Shown one piece after another: positions 27,402 to 38,278 of a stretch of DNA of 64,000 nucleotides; positions within the stretch are counted from its first letter, which is position 1, and each line of letters starts with the position of its first letter. The position numbers were made by a program, and so were the translations under genes. Under the pieces are notes generated by a model. The model was not told the origin of the DNA. It saw only the letters and a list, made by a program, of their open reading frames with translations, and searched no databases. The stretch is from Chiua virens (lineage: Eukaryota > Basidiomycota > Agaricomycetes > Boletales > Boletaceae), in the NCBI GenBank assembly GCA_019787685.1, contig JAHNUO010000006.1, forward strand, positions 1,860,001 through 1,924,000, read 5' to 3'.

Positions 27402-28957
27402 CTACCACTCGTCAATGCCTGGTACCTTGTATCCAAACCAGTCATCACCAGAACTTTCACTCATAAAAAAGAATAAAATCCTCATAATCCACGTCTTTAT
27501 GAAATGTCCCACAACGCTGTGTTCCTTCTTCTGTCCACCGCGGCGATTTGCCTCGTCCACTATCCTTTGCACTCGAGGTTGTCGATTCTTCAGAAAAGTC
27601 GCCAGTGTGGACGTCCAGTCCAATGTATTCGCCCCAGGAACAGAGGGTGCAGCACTTTCAAGCTGCTTGCGCAGAAGGTACGCAAGGTAACCGGCATCTT
27701 CAAGTGCTTGAGAAGCCCCTTGTCCAGAATGCGGCGGCATGGCTATTGAATCAAATGTTAACTCCGCAATTTCCGAGAGGGGGCCCACGTACCATGAGCA
27801 GCATCGCCAATGAGAATTGTGCGTCGACTATGCCAGTGTTCTAGCTTTCGAACTTGGAACACAGGCCAAACGAACAGCTCCTCATTGGATGCCTCGGCTG
27901 CAGCAATCAGCTGGGGAATCGGGAACGCCCAGGCCGAGTATCGCTCGCGTATCTGTGGAATTAGTTTGTAAGAACTGTGAGGTGTTTGAGCGAAGTTTAT
28001 TCACCTCCCGCAAGGCCTGCTGCTTGGGAACTTTCCATTCCTCTCGGCTTCGATCTGGTGCCTCGTGAGTCGTCCACCTAGACAGGTGAGTATGTGCATT
28101 GTACCGTGGCAAATGGTGGCATTTACCATCCTAGCTTCTTCCTTTCCTTGTCGAAAAGTGCCATCCCAACGAACCCCAGTCGCCCATGAATCATGACGCA
28201 AGACCGATCCGGAGTAAGAAAGTCCGATATACCAGGCACGCTATCGACATCAACGAGCATGCCTATGCCCACTAGACCGCTGTATTCTGGCTTGGGTGCG
28301 GAGAGCTTGAGGCAATCGTACATACTTCAATATCACGGTCAGGACGCTAACATGGGAAGAGCAATGGTTTGACATTACCTCGGTCGGACAGTGCTCCAAA
28401 TACCATCCGCACCAACTAAGAGGTCTACCTTCTTTTCTCGCGGTTGTTCGTCCTGGACCCAACGCACGAGTACTCCGTCGTCAGATTCTTCAATTGACTG
28501 TACCTGCGCGCCTAACACGACGTTGAGTTGCCTTTTCTTCACTTCGTCGAGTAAGACGTCATGCAAGTCCGAGCGCATGACCATGAGAGAGGCAAACCCA
28601 TAGCGTTCCACCGAACCTTGTGACACTTTGCCAATCAAACTACCGGTGGAATCAGTTATTGTGATTGAGGGTACTTGGATACCGCTATTCCCGCTGGAGA
28701 AGCGTACGAGCTAATCCAAGTCCGTTCAGGGCATGCATTCCGTTTGGAGCTAGCATCAAAATCCCGCCCAAGGCGGACTGTAGAGTGGCTTGGGCGGTTC
28801 TCCAGGATAGTGACATTTACATCGAGACGTGACAGAAACAAAGCAGTGGCGGCCTAGTTTCGTCAAACCAATCATTTGCGTCAAGCTCGGTCAGACAAAA
28901 GCTAGAAAGTCTTACCCCGGATATCCCTCCCCCAGCCACGATTATCTCTGGTTTCAT
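27402..28957 (-). CDS. FAD-dependent monooxygenase (salicylate hydroxylase-like), one frame break
   Basis: Class A flavin monooxygenase; substrate unknown. Met 28957 opens MKPEIIVAGGGISG (dinucleotide-binding GxGxxG type), then LFLSRLDVNVTILENRPSH. GGILMLAPNGMHALNGLGLA follows, and ADGIWSTVR is the DG motif region. GDAAHAMPPHSGQGASQALE is the GD motif near the flavin ribityl chain. The C-terminus ends FGYKVPGIDEW at 27402. Short introns occur near 28324-28378, 28080-28130 and 27955-28005. At about 28690 the frame of NGLGLARTLL meets a stop, while the conserved continuation IQVPSITITDSTGSLIGKV is one base out; no plausible intron fits. Either a sequencing indel or a real mutation. Confidence 0.82.
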
Positions 28958-29253
28958 AGCACACATTTAGAGACAAGCGGATGACGAACGGTAGAATGTT
29001 GTGATGGGTCTTTAGTCACTGGAACGGTGATTTATAACCAGCTGTTGGACTTGACTTTGTCAACTGACTTACTACTGCCGCTTGGACGCGTCGACTGACG
29101 AACTGCGCGTTCAAAGTGTGCCGAGCAAAGCTCATGAGTGTCAATATTGCGGCACAGCGGGAATGTGTGTGAGCGCCGCTGCGCCGGGCGGTGACGCGTC
29201 CGAATCTATTTGCTGTGCCGCAGTCACGTGGTCAGCTAGTCTATACATTCTCT

Positions 29254-30910
29254 CTATCTTATGTAGTCTATCCACGCCCAGTTTCTAAATGCTTTTTCCA
29301 AGCACGAAAAGACGCGCTGCTTCGGATATTTCGGTGCCACGACAAAGCCTTGTTGTTTTGCCCATCTTCTCACAATGCCGGGATCTGTTCCGCGACATAT
29401 CACCATTGTCAGTCGGCTGAGCATGTAACGTGCACTCACAATCCGTGATTATCCCATCGACGCCGAATCGGTGCAATTCATCCACTCGATCGAGACCATT
29501 CATCTAGGGAGAGCATCGAGTCAGCAAGGCGTGGCAGACTCCAGTGCAAATCCAATATTCGAAAACTGACTGTCCATGGCGTGACACTCAGGCCGAGAGC
29601 GTGAGCTTCCCGTACCATTGCTAGGGTTATGAAATCCAGATTGTCTTCAAAAGTAACAGATGGTGGGATAAAACACGTTCCGCATGGTGAAAGGATATCT
29701 GCATCGATAAAACGTGCAGCTTGAACCATCTTCTGACCAAGAGATGGGCCTGGGAAGCTATCAAGGTGTAAACCACTAAGCCATGGACTGGTGCTATTGT
29801 CCAGGGTAAAAGCAGTCTCCCTGTTCGAGGTCAGCACAACAGTAGGAGAGACATCGGATGCACTTACTCGTCAATGAGGGCTGAGATTCGGATCAAAGGA
29901 TCGAGTTCCTGTGGGACATCGTCGTACAATGCATAGTATCAAGTCGACAAATGACACTACCTTCATTGCGATTAGAGTTCTCCAATCAAAACTTTGATAC
30001 TAAGACCCAGAGTTACGAGACATTTCACGTTTTCATGGCATGACTTACTGTGATCGATCTATAATAAGGGCTCCCCGAGAAGACCATATGTTGCTTCTGC
30101 ACGAAGTCTTTGACGCTCGCGGTACGATCGGGATGTTCAGGGTTGATCTTAGATTCTATGTTCCACAATATCTGGTGCGAGGGGTCTGCGCACTCCACAA
30201 AATCAAACACTTCCTGGAGCGTTTGTATGCGAGCTCCGGGGTAGAGAAGTTGTTGAGCTTTCAGCCAATGTCATCATGAGGAGACTCGGCGAAAAACGGA
30301 GGACTCGTACGGAACTCGGGTTGCCTTTTGGATCCGCAATCAAGGGTCTTTACTTGCGCTAACGTCAGGTTGGCAATAAATTTGCCAACATATGGGTACA
30401 TAGGGTCGTCAGGGAACTTGTGGATATTGATAAGATGATAAAGTATACGAGTGCCTTGGAACTCACGGCAGGATGAGTATCTATACACTTTTCTGCCAGT
30501 ATCTGATTGTCATGCCACACGACCACCTCATCATCCTGCATAGTTGAGTTCCCTGATGGCCAACGTGAAATGGTACTGACCGATGTGATACCATTATCCA
30601 ACTCCAGAGTCGTAGCGCCATCTACAAGCCCCCTGTTTCCAGAGAATCCGTGAGATTTGCGTAGATATCGATATCGATATCGCAAATGCCTGCATACCAT
30701 GCAAAGCTGGGCAAGGTGCTTTCGACGGTATTACCTCTCCCGCCTCGATGAGCCTGTTGAACTCTGGGTACAATGATGGTTGGCTCAGAAAGAAATCCAT
30801 ACCTGTACGTCGTAAGGTTTGCTCTTTGACACGAACGACTCTTGCGTGGGCGAGGCTAGCACAAGAGATGCTTGGAGGAAAATAGATGTTAGATGTACGA
30901 AAGTTGGCAT
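29254..30910 (-). CDS. Secreted glycerophosphodiester phosphodiesterase (GDPD)
   Basis: Hydrolyses glycerophosphodiesters to glycerol-3-phosphate and an alcohol. Met 30910 starts a clear signal peptide (MPTFVHLTSIFLQASLVLAS). Splicing a short intron gives AHRGGRGNTVESTLPSFAW then GLVDGATTLELD, holding the catalytic His, Arg and Glu/Asp metal ligands, followed by DDEVVVWHDNQILAE with the second His. DPMYPYVGKFIANLTLAQVK and TLDCGSKRQPEF are typical of GlpQ-like enzymes. Then RIQTLQEVFDFVECADPS, ILWNIESKINPEHP, and after more introns SPWLSGLHLDSFPG and GVDGIITDYPGIVRRWA. Stop at 29254. It has no SPX or ankyrin part, so it is not a Gde1/Pho81 type; extracellular phosphate or lipid scavenging is inferred. 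Confidence 0.88.
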
Positions 30911-31282
30911 GGGAACTCCAGATGGTGGTGGCCGGCAAGACAGGACCATTGAAATACAAGCGTCCAGGGAATGATCTCATTGGACGCAGGATCTGACCAG
31001 TATCGAAACGAACGTTCTTCGCCTGGTTGGAATTTTTCGAATGATGGTGAAATTACGTTACTTGATTTGGCCGTAATCGTCATATATTCATAGCCACACG
31101 AACGTGCAACTTGAGGAATACAATCCTGGAGAACATGGAATTTGCATATGCAATCCTTCCGCGATTTAGAGCCAATCAGGATGATATTGGGCACCAAATC
31201 ACTAACTCTGGAATTCATTGTCTACACCTACAACGATGTCTAGGCAGCGTTTTGGAAAGACTAATCACACTGACCGGTGATA
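30911..31282. other. Spacer between GDPD and COX19 genes
   Basis: About 370 bp. It lies upstream of the GDPD start and downstream of the COX19 stop, with both genes on the minus strand. I see no conserved coding sequence. A minus-strand open frame starting at 31218 has no recognisable features. Confidence 0.45.
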
Positions 31283-31760
31283 CTACATGGTCCCTGAGGC
31301 CTGAGGACGGCTGAATTTCATAATCTGCGAAACATCCATCGAGATTCGAGGGCGGAATAGACAAAATAATGTCAGCGACTGATTCTGACTTCTTGATGCG
31401 TCTGCGTCGATATTTCCTAGCCCAAGGTTCTTGAAATCATCGCGTTCCATGAGTCCACTACGATATTACACATTTGGTCGCAAGGGAACGAGGTGGAAGA
31501 TGTAAAATGCTTACTTGGACATCCGACATTCGAGATATTGCTTGCTGAATACCCTGCAGGGCGTGGACATACCGGAATTCTTCTTGAGGCAGGCCATGTA
31601 TTGCATCATTGTCTCTCTGCATTCACCTTAGGACAGAGTCAGTGGAAATTCCGAGTCATGAGACTGGATATATACCATCGTGGTCGAGAGGAAATGAACC
31701 GCGATCAGGAGGAGTGGCCTGTAACCCGACGTTGATGGATGGTGGACGTCCAAACGACAT
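31283..31760 (-). CDS. COX19: Cytochrome c oxidase assembly factor Cox19 (twin CX9C)
   Basis: Small intermembrane-space protein needed for copper handling and cytochrome oxidase assembly. Met 31760 gives MSFGRPPSINVGLQATPPDR and GSFPLDHDG, matching the Cox19 start. After an intron come ECRETMMQYMACLKKNSG and PCRVFSKQYLECRMS, two C-x9-C pairs. After a second intron GLMERDDFKNLGLGN follows, as in Cox19 homologues. The frame then runs 36 more residues to a stop at 31283. That tail is not conserved, so the true end may be nearer, after an unseen intron. The gene was easy to miss because its exons are short. Confidence 0.9.
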
Positions 31761-31933
31761 GGGAAACGTGGGAATGTCAATCCTTTCTCACAACGTTGCA
31801 TCACTGGCGAAATCAAGGTTAAGTTCGTTGAGCAAGTCTTGCCGCAAGATGTCAATTCGTAAACGTTTCTCATATTAGTGTACGAATTCGGTGACTCCCA
31901 GGCATCAATAAAATCGGCCGGGTCGACTCTCAT

Positions 31934-32930
31934 TCAATTGCTCTCCTTCTCCTTCCCCTTTCCTCTCGATCCAGGTTCTCCATCAGCGTTGCGATCGTCC
32001 TTTCCGTCTCCGTCATGTCGATCCCCCGTTCCTGGTACGTTTAAAGCTGCAAGATTCCTCCCTTTGAGAAGGACGATCTCTTTCAGCCATGCGTTTTCTC
32101 GTCGCAGTTCACCCGCTTCCCGTTCGAGTTCATCTGTCCTCCCAGTCAAATCTGTAACTGTACGCTCTAGGTTGAGCGATTTCAGCTTCTTCTTGACTCT
32201 AAATCGCGCTTCGGGGACCCTTCCAGTTAGAGTGACGCCTCGTCATGGCATGTGCATACCCTCTCACCCGAGGCAACGGTGTTCCTGCGCCGCTTATCTT
32301 CAGTGATCGATATCGCGTCCTCCGTTTCTTCTGGCTCTTGTGGAGTGGCCACTGCCGTGGACGAAGTCGCCGGAGAAGGTGTGAGCTCTGATGCTTTGGA
32401 GGTTCCTGGTGCACCAAGAGGTGATACCTGCGGGTAAAACGACGGGAGACCTGCTATAGGGGCAGTTGGTATCAAAGGAGCGATTACGGGCGGCCATGAA
32501 TAGTTGTAATTTGGGAGTGAGTTTAAATGGTGCTGATTTGGGTATGGTGGTGGATGGTTCTGCGGGTGGGCTGAGCCCTGGAGAGAGAGCAGGGCATGGA
32601 TGAGGTAATTGTATGTCTCCGGAGGAAGTGGAGGCACTTGGAAGTACGGGGCAGGCTTGGGCTACAGGGGTATATGAGTTGGTGGGCATGGAGACGATGG
32701 TGACCTACTCTGGAGTCATCCTGATCGTCATGGTGGTTCTCCGGCATGAATACGGGCTGTTTGGAGGGTGTTGATGTGGACTGGAAGGGGGAAGACGACC
32801 ATCTCTGAGAGTGCAAGTATGTCGATATTACACCGGGATCATTCGCAATCCATTCTCATGATGGCGGGTCTCATTACGTAATCAATATTGTCCCTATTGA
32901 TGTGCTTACCTGGCATCTTCGCTCACTCAT
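31934..32930 (-). CDS. bZIP transcription factor (Cys-3/Gcn4-like)
   Basis: DNA-binding regulator; the bZIP resembles fungal Cys-3/Gcn4-type factors of sulfur or amino-acid control, though the target is not deducible. The best start is Met 32930: MSERRCQ splices over a roughly 100-nt intron to RWSSSPFQSTSTPS and keeps frame. The middle is Pro/Ser/Thr-rich, including PPLPPETYNYLIHALLSLQG. The basic region is EDKRRRNTVASARFRVKKK, followed by the zipper SLNLERTVTDLTGRTDELER, EAGELRRENAWLKEIVLLKG. The C-terminus is acidic and Gly-rich, ending KGKEKESN at 31934. The start lies only 18 bp from the divergent NPL4 ATG. Confidence 0.9.
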
Positions 32931-32948
32931 ACCACAAAATCGATCGTC

Positions 32949-35221
32949 ATGGCAAGTATACTCACTTCGTCTACATAGAATCGTACTGAACTTCGCGTCA
33001 GTTAATCAGAATCAGATCAAAGGATGGAAACTTTCGTTTTGAAGTTTCATCATCTGACGACATTCGTCTTCTCGTCGACAAGGTATACTCATTCCTCCTG
33101 CGTGGATGCATCACCTAAATCCCTTTCCAGATCATCCAAACAGCCAGCAAGAACATCGATCCCGGCCTCGATCGCCATCTCGAATCAGCCGCGAGGCAAT
33201 GAGACTCCTGTCACACGTTTTACAGATCGAAGTTTACAGTCGCTTGGACTCAAGTACGTCTCACTGTTATCTCTTCTCCTCTCCCTGCTCATGATGCTTC
33301 AGACACGGTGATCTCATCTTCGTCAGCTATCAGGACCTGGCTACCTCGTCCCTTCCTGACCCCGCTGCAAACGGTTCTAGTCTGAATCCAACTAAGCAAT
33401 CCAATATATGGGAGACCATGCAAGAGGATCCTGTAGACTCCTATTGGCGATCAAGAGATGGAAAAATTCCACGATGGCCGTGACCCTCGCTTCTGCAAAC
33501 ACGCGTTGAATGGCATGTGCGACTACTGCATGCCCTTGGAACCGTATGACGCGGCCTACCAAGCTGAGCATAACATAAAGCATTTGTCATACCACGCGTA
33601 TCTTCGCAAGCTCTCCCCAAAGACTTCATCCGCTGCTGCACAGGCCCTCCCGCCGCTCTCCCCTACTTCGTATAAAGTCAAGGTTCCATGTCCAACAGGT
33701 AATCACCCATCATGGCCGTCAGGAATATGTACCGCCTGTCAGCCGTCTGCAATCACCCTACAGTCTCAACAATTTCGAATGGTAGACCATCTAGAATTCG
33801 CAACACAATCCATCGTGGACCGATTCTTGCGAGCCTGGAGAGCCACCGGCCTTCAGCGGTTTGGTTGGCTCATTGGCCGTTATGAACCGTACAATGAAGT
33901 GCCGATGGGGATCAAAGCCGTGGTAGAAGCAATTCATGAGCCCCCCCAAGAGGGCGAGCTCGACGGCTTGACTCTAGGCATCCCATGGGAAGACGAGCAA
34001 CGCATCAGGGAACTAGCCAAATCAGCGTCGACGCCTCTATCTATCGTGGGATATATTTTCACGGATCTTGACCCAACTCCAGAGGATCGAACCAAGAATG
34101 TCTACAAGCGACATGCGCAATCGTATTTTGTTTCTTCACTGGAGGCTATCTTTGCTGCCAGCGATCCAAAATGCAAATCCTACCCCATCCCGGTCGTCCA
34201 CAAGCGGCGCTTTTGGCTCACGTATGGTTACCGCCATTCTTACAGCGACAGAAGATGGCCAAGTGGACATCTCTGCCTACCAAGTTTCAGAGCAGCCTGT
34301 GCCATGGTAGCGGCCGATATGATCGAAGCCAGCGTGGAACCAGGAATCGTTCGAGTGAAGGAAGAAGATCGCAGCCAAGACTCCGCACGTTATGTTCCTG
34401 ATGTGTTTTATCGGTTTAAGAACGAATATAGCCTTGAGGTAAAGAAGAGTGCAAAACCTTGCTTCCCAGTGGAGTATCTCCTCGTCAATGTATGTTAGGC
34501 TACTTCTCGTGCTACTTCAGGAAGATTGAACTCTTCGACAGGTCACACATGGCTTTCCCCAAACGCCTAATCCAATGTTTCGATCAACAAATTTCGCCAT
34601 CGAGAATCGTCCTGGACTTGAAGATCAGCAAGTCGATAGCATTCTCAGTTCGCTCAACCGATTAGGAGCACCCTCCCTTGAGGACATGCGGAACGTGTCT
34701 AAACGTCTCGAAGTCGCGAAATGGTTGAGCGATTGGCACTTGATTGCGTTCCTTGAAACTACTCAACTACTGTCACCGGTATGAGTTTCTGATCGTTCTG
34801 CCTGTTGATCCCTGCTTAGCAAACATCACCAGAACGACACAAAGCTACTTATCCGGACGGCCACCTCGCCACGAATGTTTGAAGACCCCTCCGTACTAGA
34901 TGCCCTCATGAACACGGACGGATGGCAGACGCTCATGACTTTTGCCCGCGAGAGCGCTCGTGAGTTCTTCATGTAGAATGTACTACTGTTTCTAGCTAAT
35001 TGATGCTCCCAACAGCTGCTCGTCTGACGTCATCGGCTCCAACAGATTTGGGACGCACACATGACGAAATCCCTCAGGATATTTTCGATCAGATCGCCGC
35101 CGAAGAAGCTACTCAGAGTCGAGGAAGCGGTAACTCTCGAGTCAGGATCTGTCCCCATTGCACATTTGAAAATACGCACGGAGGAAATGATTGTGAAGTT
35201 TGTGGTTTGCCCCTAGGTTAG
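32949..35221 (+). CDS. NPL4: Nuclear protein localisation factor Npl4 (Cdc48 cofactor), two frame breaks
   Basis: With Ufd1, Npl4 recruits Cdc48/p97 to ubiquitylated substrates in ER-associated degradation. The apparent first exon is just ATG at 32949, then a 50-nt intron with donor GCAAGT and acceptor CAG, giving MLIRIRSKDGNFRFEV, the expected UBX-like start. Later: TDRSLQSLGLKHGDLIFVSY, the zinc finger DPRFCKHALNGMCDYCMPL and the MPN-like domain QRFGWLIGRYEPYNEVPMGI. The NZF finger RICPHCTFENTHGGNDCEVC comes near the end, with the stop at 35221. Two single-base frame breaks occur: at about 33162 (SKNIDP then SIAISNQPRGNE one base out) and about 33475 (GKIPR then RDPRFC one base out). These are probably sequence errors in an essential gene. 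Confidence 0.9.
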
Positions 35222-35477
35222 AGTTGCATACGTACATCTTCTCGAGGTAGTAGAACTTTGTAACGCTTCTCATCAACATCCGCAACGGCGGGCTGAACGG
35301 ACCATATCATCGTTACACATGACTACTAAGGACGTGGCTCGGATGTACTTATGACGGAGTGCGAGCACGTACACGTATGGCTAATGTATTTACTTACGTC
35401 TGGCATGATCGAGAGAAATCAAGGAGAAAGTGGTGCCCAACATTAAAATCCAATGTCTGAACTAACCAATAAAGTAC

Positions 35478-37097
35478 TCAAGCCAAAATCCACCATCCAG
35501 CAAATACAAGGCCAAAGAGTGCGCCAATAGCACGGAAGACGATGACAACGACCAGCGCCTTGCGCACTGCCGCATAAAAGTTATTCAAAACAGTCCCGGC
35601 CCAGTTTAGGCTGTGTGAAGCCGTCAATACTTGTAGAAAAATGGACAAGAGAATGCTCACCGACGATCGTTCGAACCACCTTCACGAATGCTTGCCTCCC
35701 AGCCGCGTACGACCTCGCGATAACGCTTACCAAAGACCCTAGTATGCCACGATGAACAACGTGACGAGTAAGATCAAGATTAACAGTTTACCAGATCCAA
35801 AAGTTGACGTCCGGGTATGAGAAGCGTGGAAACACGCTGGCGAGGCTGGGGGCAACAGCGTCAACCCGCATGCCTTCGGTGCCGACAGGTCGGAAGGGTA
35901 GCTTCAGGCTAGGGTACTCCTGTCCAACGGTCTGCTGTGAGTGCAATGGCTCGGGTACCATATTTGCCATGAGGTCCAACGTCATGCCAAGCGAGAGACC
36001 CCACAGCTTGAGCTGACATTGGTTAAGCATTTTCTTTTGCTTCTCCGGAGCTACACTATGAGATGCAATACCCTTTTCGAGTACATCCTGGGTCAACACG
36101 GAGTATGAAGCACTAGCTGGGTGTAGTGGAGGCCGGATGGTAAGGGATTGGTCTGGCATGTTGATAAGGATAGCAGGAAACTGCATATTCCCGAGAAGGA
36201 CGCGAATCAACAGTTTTAGGATAGCAGCGTGACGCGGGGTCAGCCTAGAGGCGGCATCCACTGTAACACTTGTCCACTTTCCTCTCGAATCCCCAAGACC
36301 AACCATTTCCGGTAGCACGGCACCGACCAAGGCTTCGAGAGGTGTCCAGTGGACACAAGTGCCCTCAGCAGGTTCCGTGGAGAGTGGGCGAGAGGTGAGC
36401 TGCAGGAAGACAAAGGGGGAAAGTATCATAAGTAACCGTTTACCTAGAGAAGTGGTAATTTCGCGGTCGTCGAGCTGTCCAACGCAAGTAAAGTCGCGCT
36501 CAGCGAGATCCAAACCGATTTCCTCCCACGTCTGCCGCAGAGCTGCGCATGAAGGGTTGAGACACCGAGTTGATCGGACAAGGGTAGACATATACCTGTG
36601 TAAAGACCGCCTTCGTCGCCTTCCTCCATTCGTCCTCCGGGAAAGGCGAGCTGTGCTTCGGCTTTACTACTCCGATGAGCGCTTCCCTCGCCTGACAGGC
36701 TGGTCTTCAGATCATCAGAAGAGCCGCCATCTCTTTGTAGGAAAAGGATTTCTGGGCGAGCAGCGGGGTCCTTGACCCAGTCGAGTTCAAAAAATTGACT
36801 AAGAGTCGGAATGCCAGTGGGCACATCGGCGGGCAATGAGGTAGCCGGAGGCGGAACGACGCGAATGATGATGGCTACGGCAGCACGGCGAGGCTCTTGG
36901 AGGTATCAAGACAACGATGTGAATGGAGCGGGAGTGACTTACGAGTTGCTGGGGATGCAATGATGCGAGGGGGGGTTGTGCGGATGCGATGAAGTGCACG
37001 CGACAAGAGCGGGACGATCTTGTCTTGCTTTCCTGGGGAAGAACAGGTGAGAAGACATGAACGTTTGAACAAGACAATTAGACTAACCTTGCGACAT
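35478..37097 (-). CDS. Nudix hydrolase (CoA/nucleoside diphosphatase-like) with C-terminal membrane helix
   Basis: Nudix pyrophosphohydrolase; the layout resembles the peroxisomal CoA diphosphatase group (Pcd1/NUDT7), but this is inference. Met 37097 gives MSQGKQDKIVPLLSRALHRI, and after two introns RRAAVAIIIRVVPPPAT. The substrate-side strand is EILFLQRDGG. The Nudix box is split by an intron: LAFPGGRMEEGDEGGLYT then ALRQTWEEIGLDL. The EExG catalytic core is kept, while the usual R-E is R-Q. A roughly 200-residue C-terminal extension follows, with VFGKRYREVVRGWEASIRE, and a final hydrophobic helix (ALVVVIVFRAIGALFGLVFA, then GWWILA) to the stop at 35478. No PTS1 signal is present; the terminal helix suggests tail anchoring. 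Confidence 0.83.
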
Positions 37098-37791
37098 TTG
37101 AATACAATACTACTCTACACTGGCTCGACAACTTGGTCTCAGTTTTTAATGACTAGCCGTGGAACGTTGACCTGCACACCGGCATGAGTGGACCTTAATC
37201 ACCGCGAGGACTCCTGCCACCACCTGAATCCGGGCTCGCCGGATCCGCTGCTGTTCAGCAGCCCTGTGACTCTGCGGGCAATCTGGGAGTATCATGACTG
37301 AGCAATACACCCGAAATATTGGCTGCGGGATAATCGAGCATTGTACACATGCTTATTCCGAGAGTGATTGGGGTTAGAGCGCTGTTAATGGTGCGCGGTT
37401 GCTGACTCATTCCACTTGTAGGCCATGATGGCAATCAAGCAACATCAGATTTGTCGGCCAAGCTGTTGTGGATCTACTGGCGAGCTCGCTCTATAGCAAC
37501 ACGTATGGAGATATCAGCCATCGATAGAGTAGTTAGATGACGCGAACTGCCCAAAGGTGGGAATGGCAGCCGCCTAAATGAGGCGTAGTCTCCCCGACCG
37601 TAAAGGGGACATTCCTGACCTCGACTGACTCTCATTCCGACCATTGTGTCTCCACCACTTTCCTTCACACGTTTCCTGTATAAAGGTTCACTGCCTTTCC
37701 GTGTTCGACGCCCACTCGCCCACTCTGAATCCAGCGATATCCCGCTCACCATTTCCTACATAAGTCTCCTCCACCTGCATTTCCGCCCGAC
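37098..37791. other. Divergent promoter region, Nudix / Yippee
   Basis: A spacer of about 690 bp between the Nudix start (minus strand) and the Yippee start (plus strand). It should hold both promoters. No conserved coding sequence, tRNA or repeat is recognisable. Open frames here, such as one on the minus strand at 37474-37752, show no family features. Confidence 0.5.
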
Positions 37792-38278
37792 ATGGGAATG
37801 AAATACCGCCGCTATCTTGCTGGGGAACGCATCTATGGCTGTTTAAAGTGCAAGACTCATCTTGCGACTATTCACTCGATGATATCTCGGGTGAGTGTTC
37901 CAGCGTTAGCCTCCTCCATGGACTTGCCACTAATTGTTCCTCGAGGCATTTAATGGCCAGCATGGCCGTGCCTATCTCTTTGATGGGGTGTAAGTGCTCT
38001 ATTTCCGTGTTCGCCTCCTGAAGCTCAGACCATTGGGCAGTGTCAATGTCGTCGAAGGCGAGCCCAATGACCGCCAAATGACAACAGGCAACCATACTGT
38101 TCGGGACATTTACTGTGTCAAATGCGCTACCACCCTAGGATGGAAATACGTGTGTATTTGTTTGATATTCTACACAATTTCGTGACGGCGATTACAGGAT
38201 AGAGCATATGAATCTTCCCAGAAATACAAAGAGGGAAAGTACATTCTCGAGCGCAACCTGCTTGTCGACGTTCAATGA
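37792..38278 (+). CDS. Yippee-like zinc-binding protein (YPEL/Moh1)
   Basis: Small conserved zinc protein of the Yippee family; the yeast orthologue Moh1 belongs to the GID ubiquitin ligase network. Four exons join in frame: [20 protein letters not shown] (first CxxC), [35 protein letters not shown] then [16 protein letters not shown] (second CxxC), and [20 protein letters not shown] then LLVDVQ. Total about 110 residues, normal for the family. The characteristic Gly-Arg-Ala-Tyr-Leu and Leu-Gly-Trp-Lys-Tyr motifs are present. Introns lie at about 37891-37945, 37990-38040 and 38149-38198. Confidence 0.95.

Noticed and set aside
27402..30910. FAD monooxygenase, GDPD and nearby P450 as a biosynthetic cluster
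   Set aside because: The P450 lies 20 kb away among housekeeping genes, the GDPD is a lipid/phosphate enzyme, and there is no backbone synthase or pathway regulator.
33150..33490. Programmed ribosomal frameshifting in NPL4
   Set aside because: No slippery heptamer or conserved stimulatory structure is evident, and similar one-base breaks occur in unrelated genes; sequence error is simpler.
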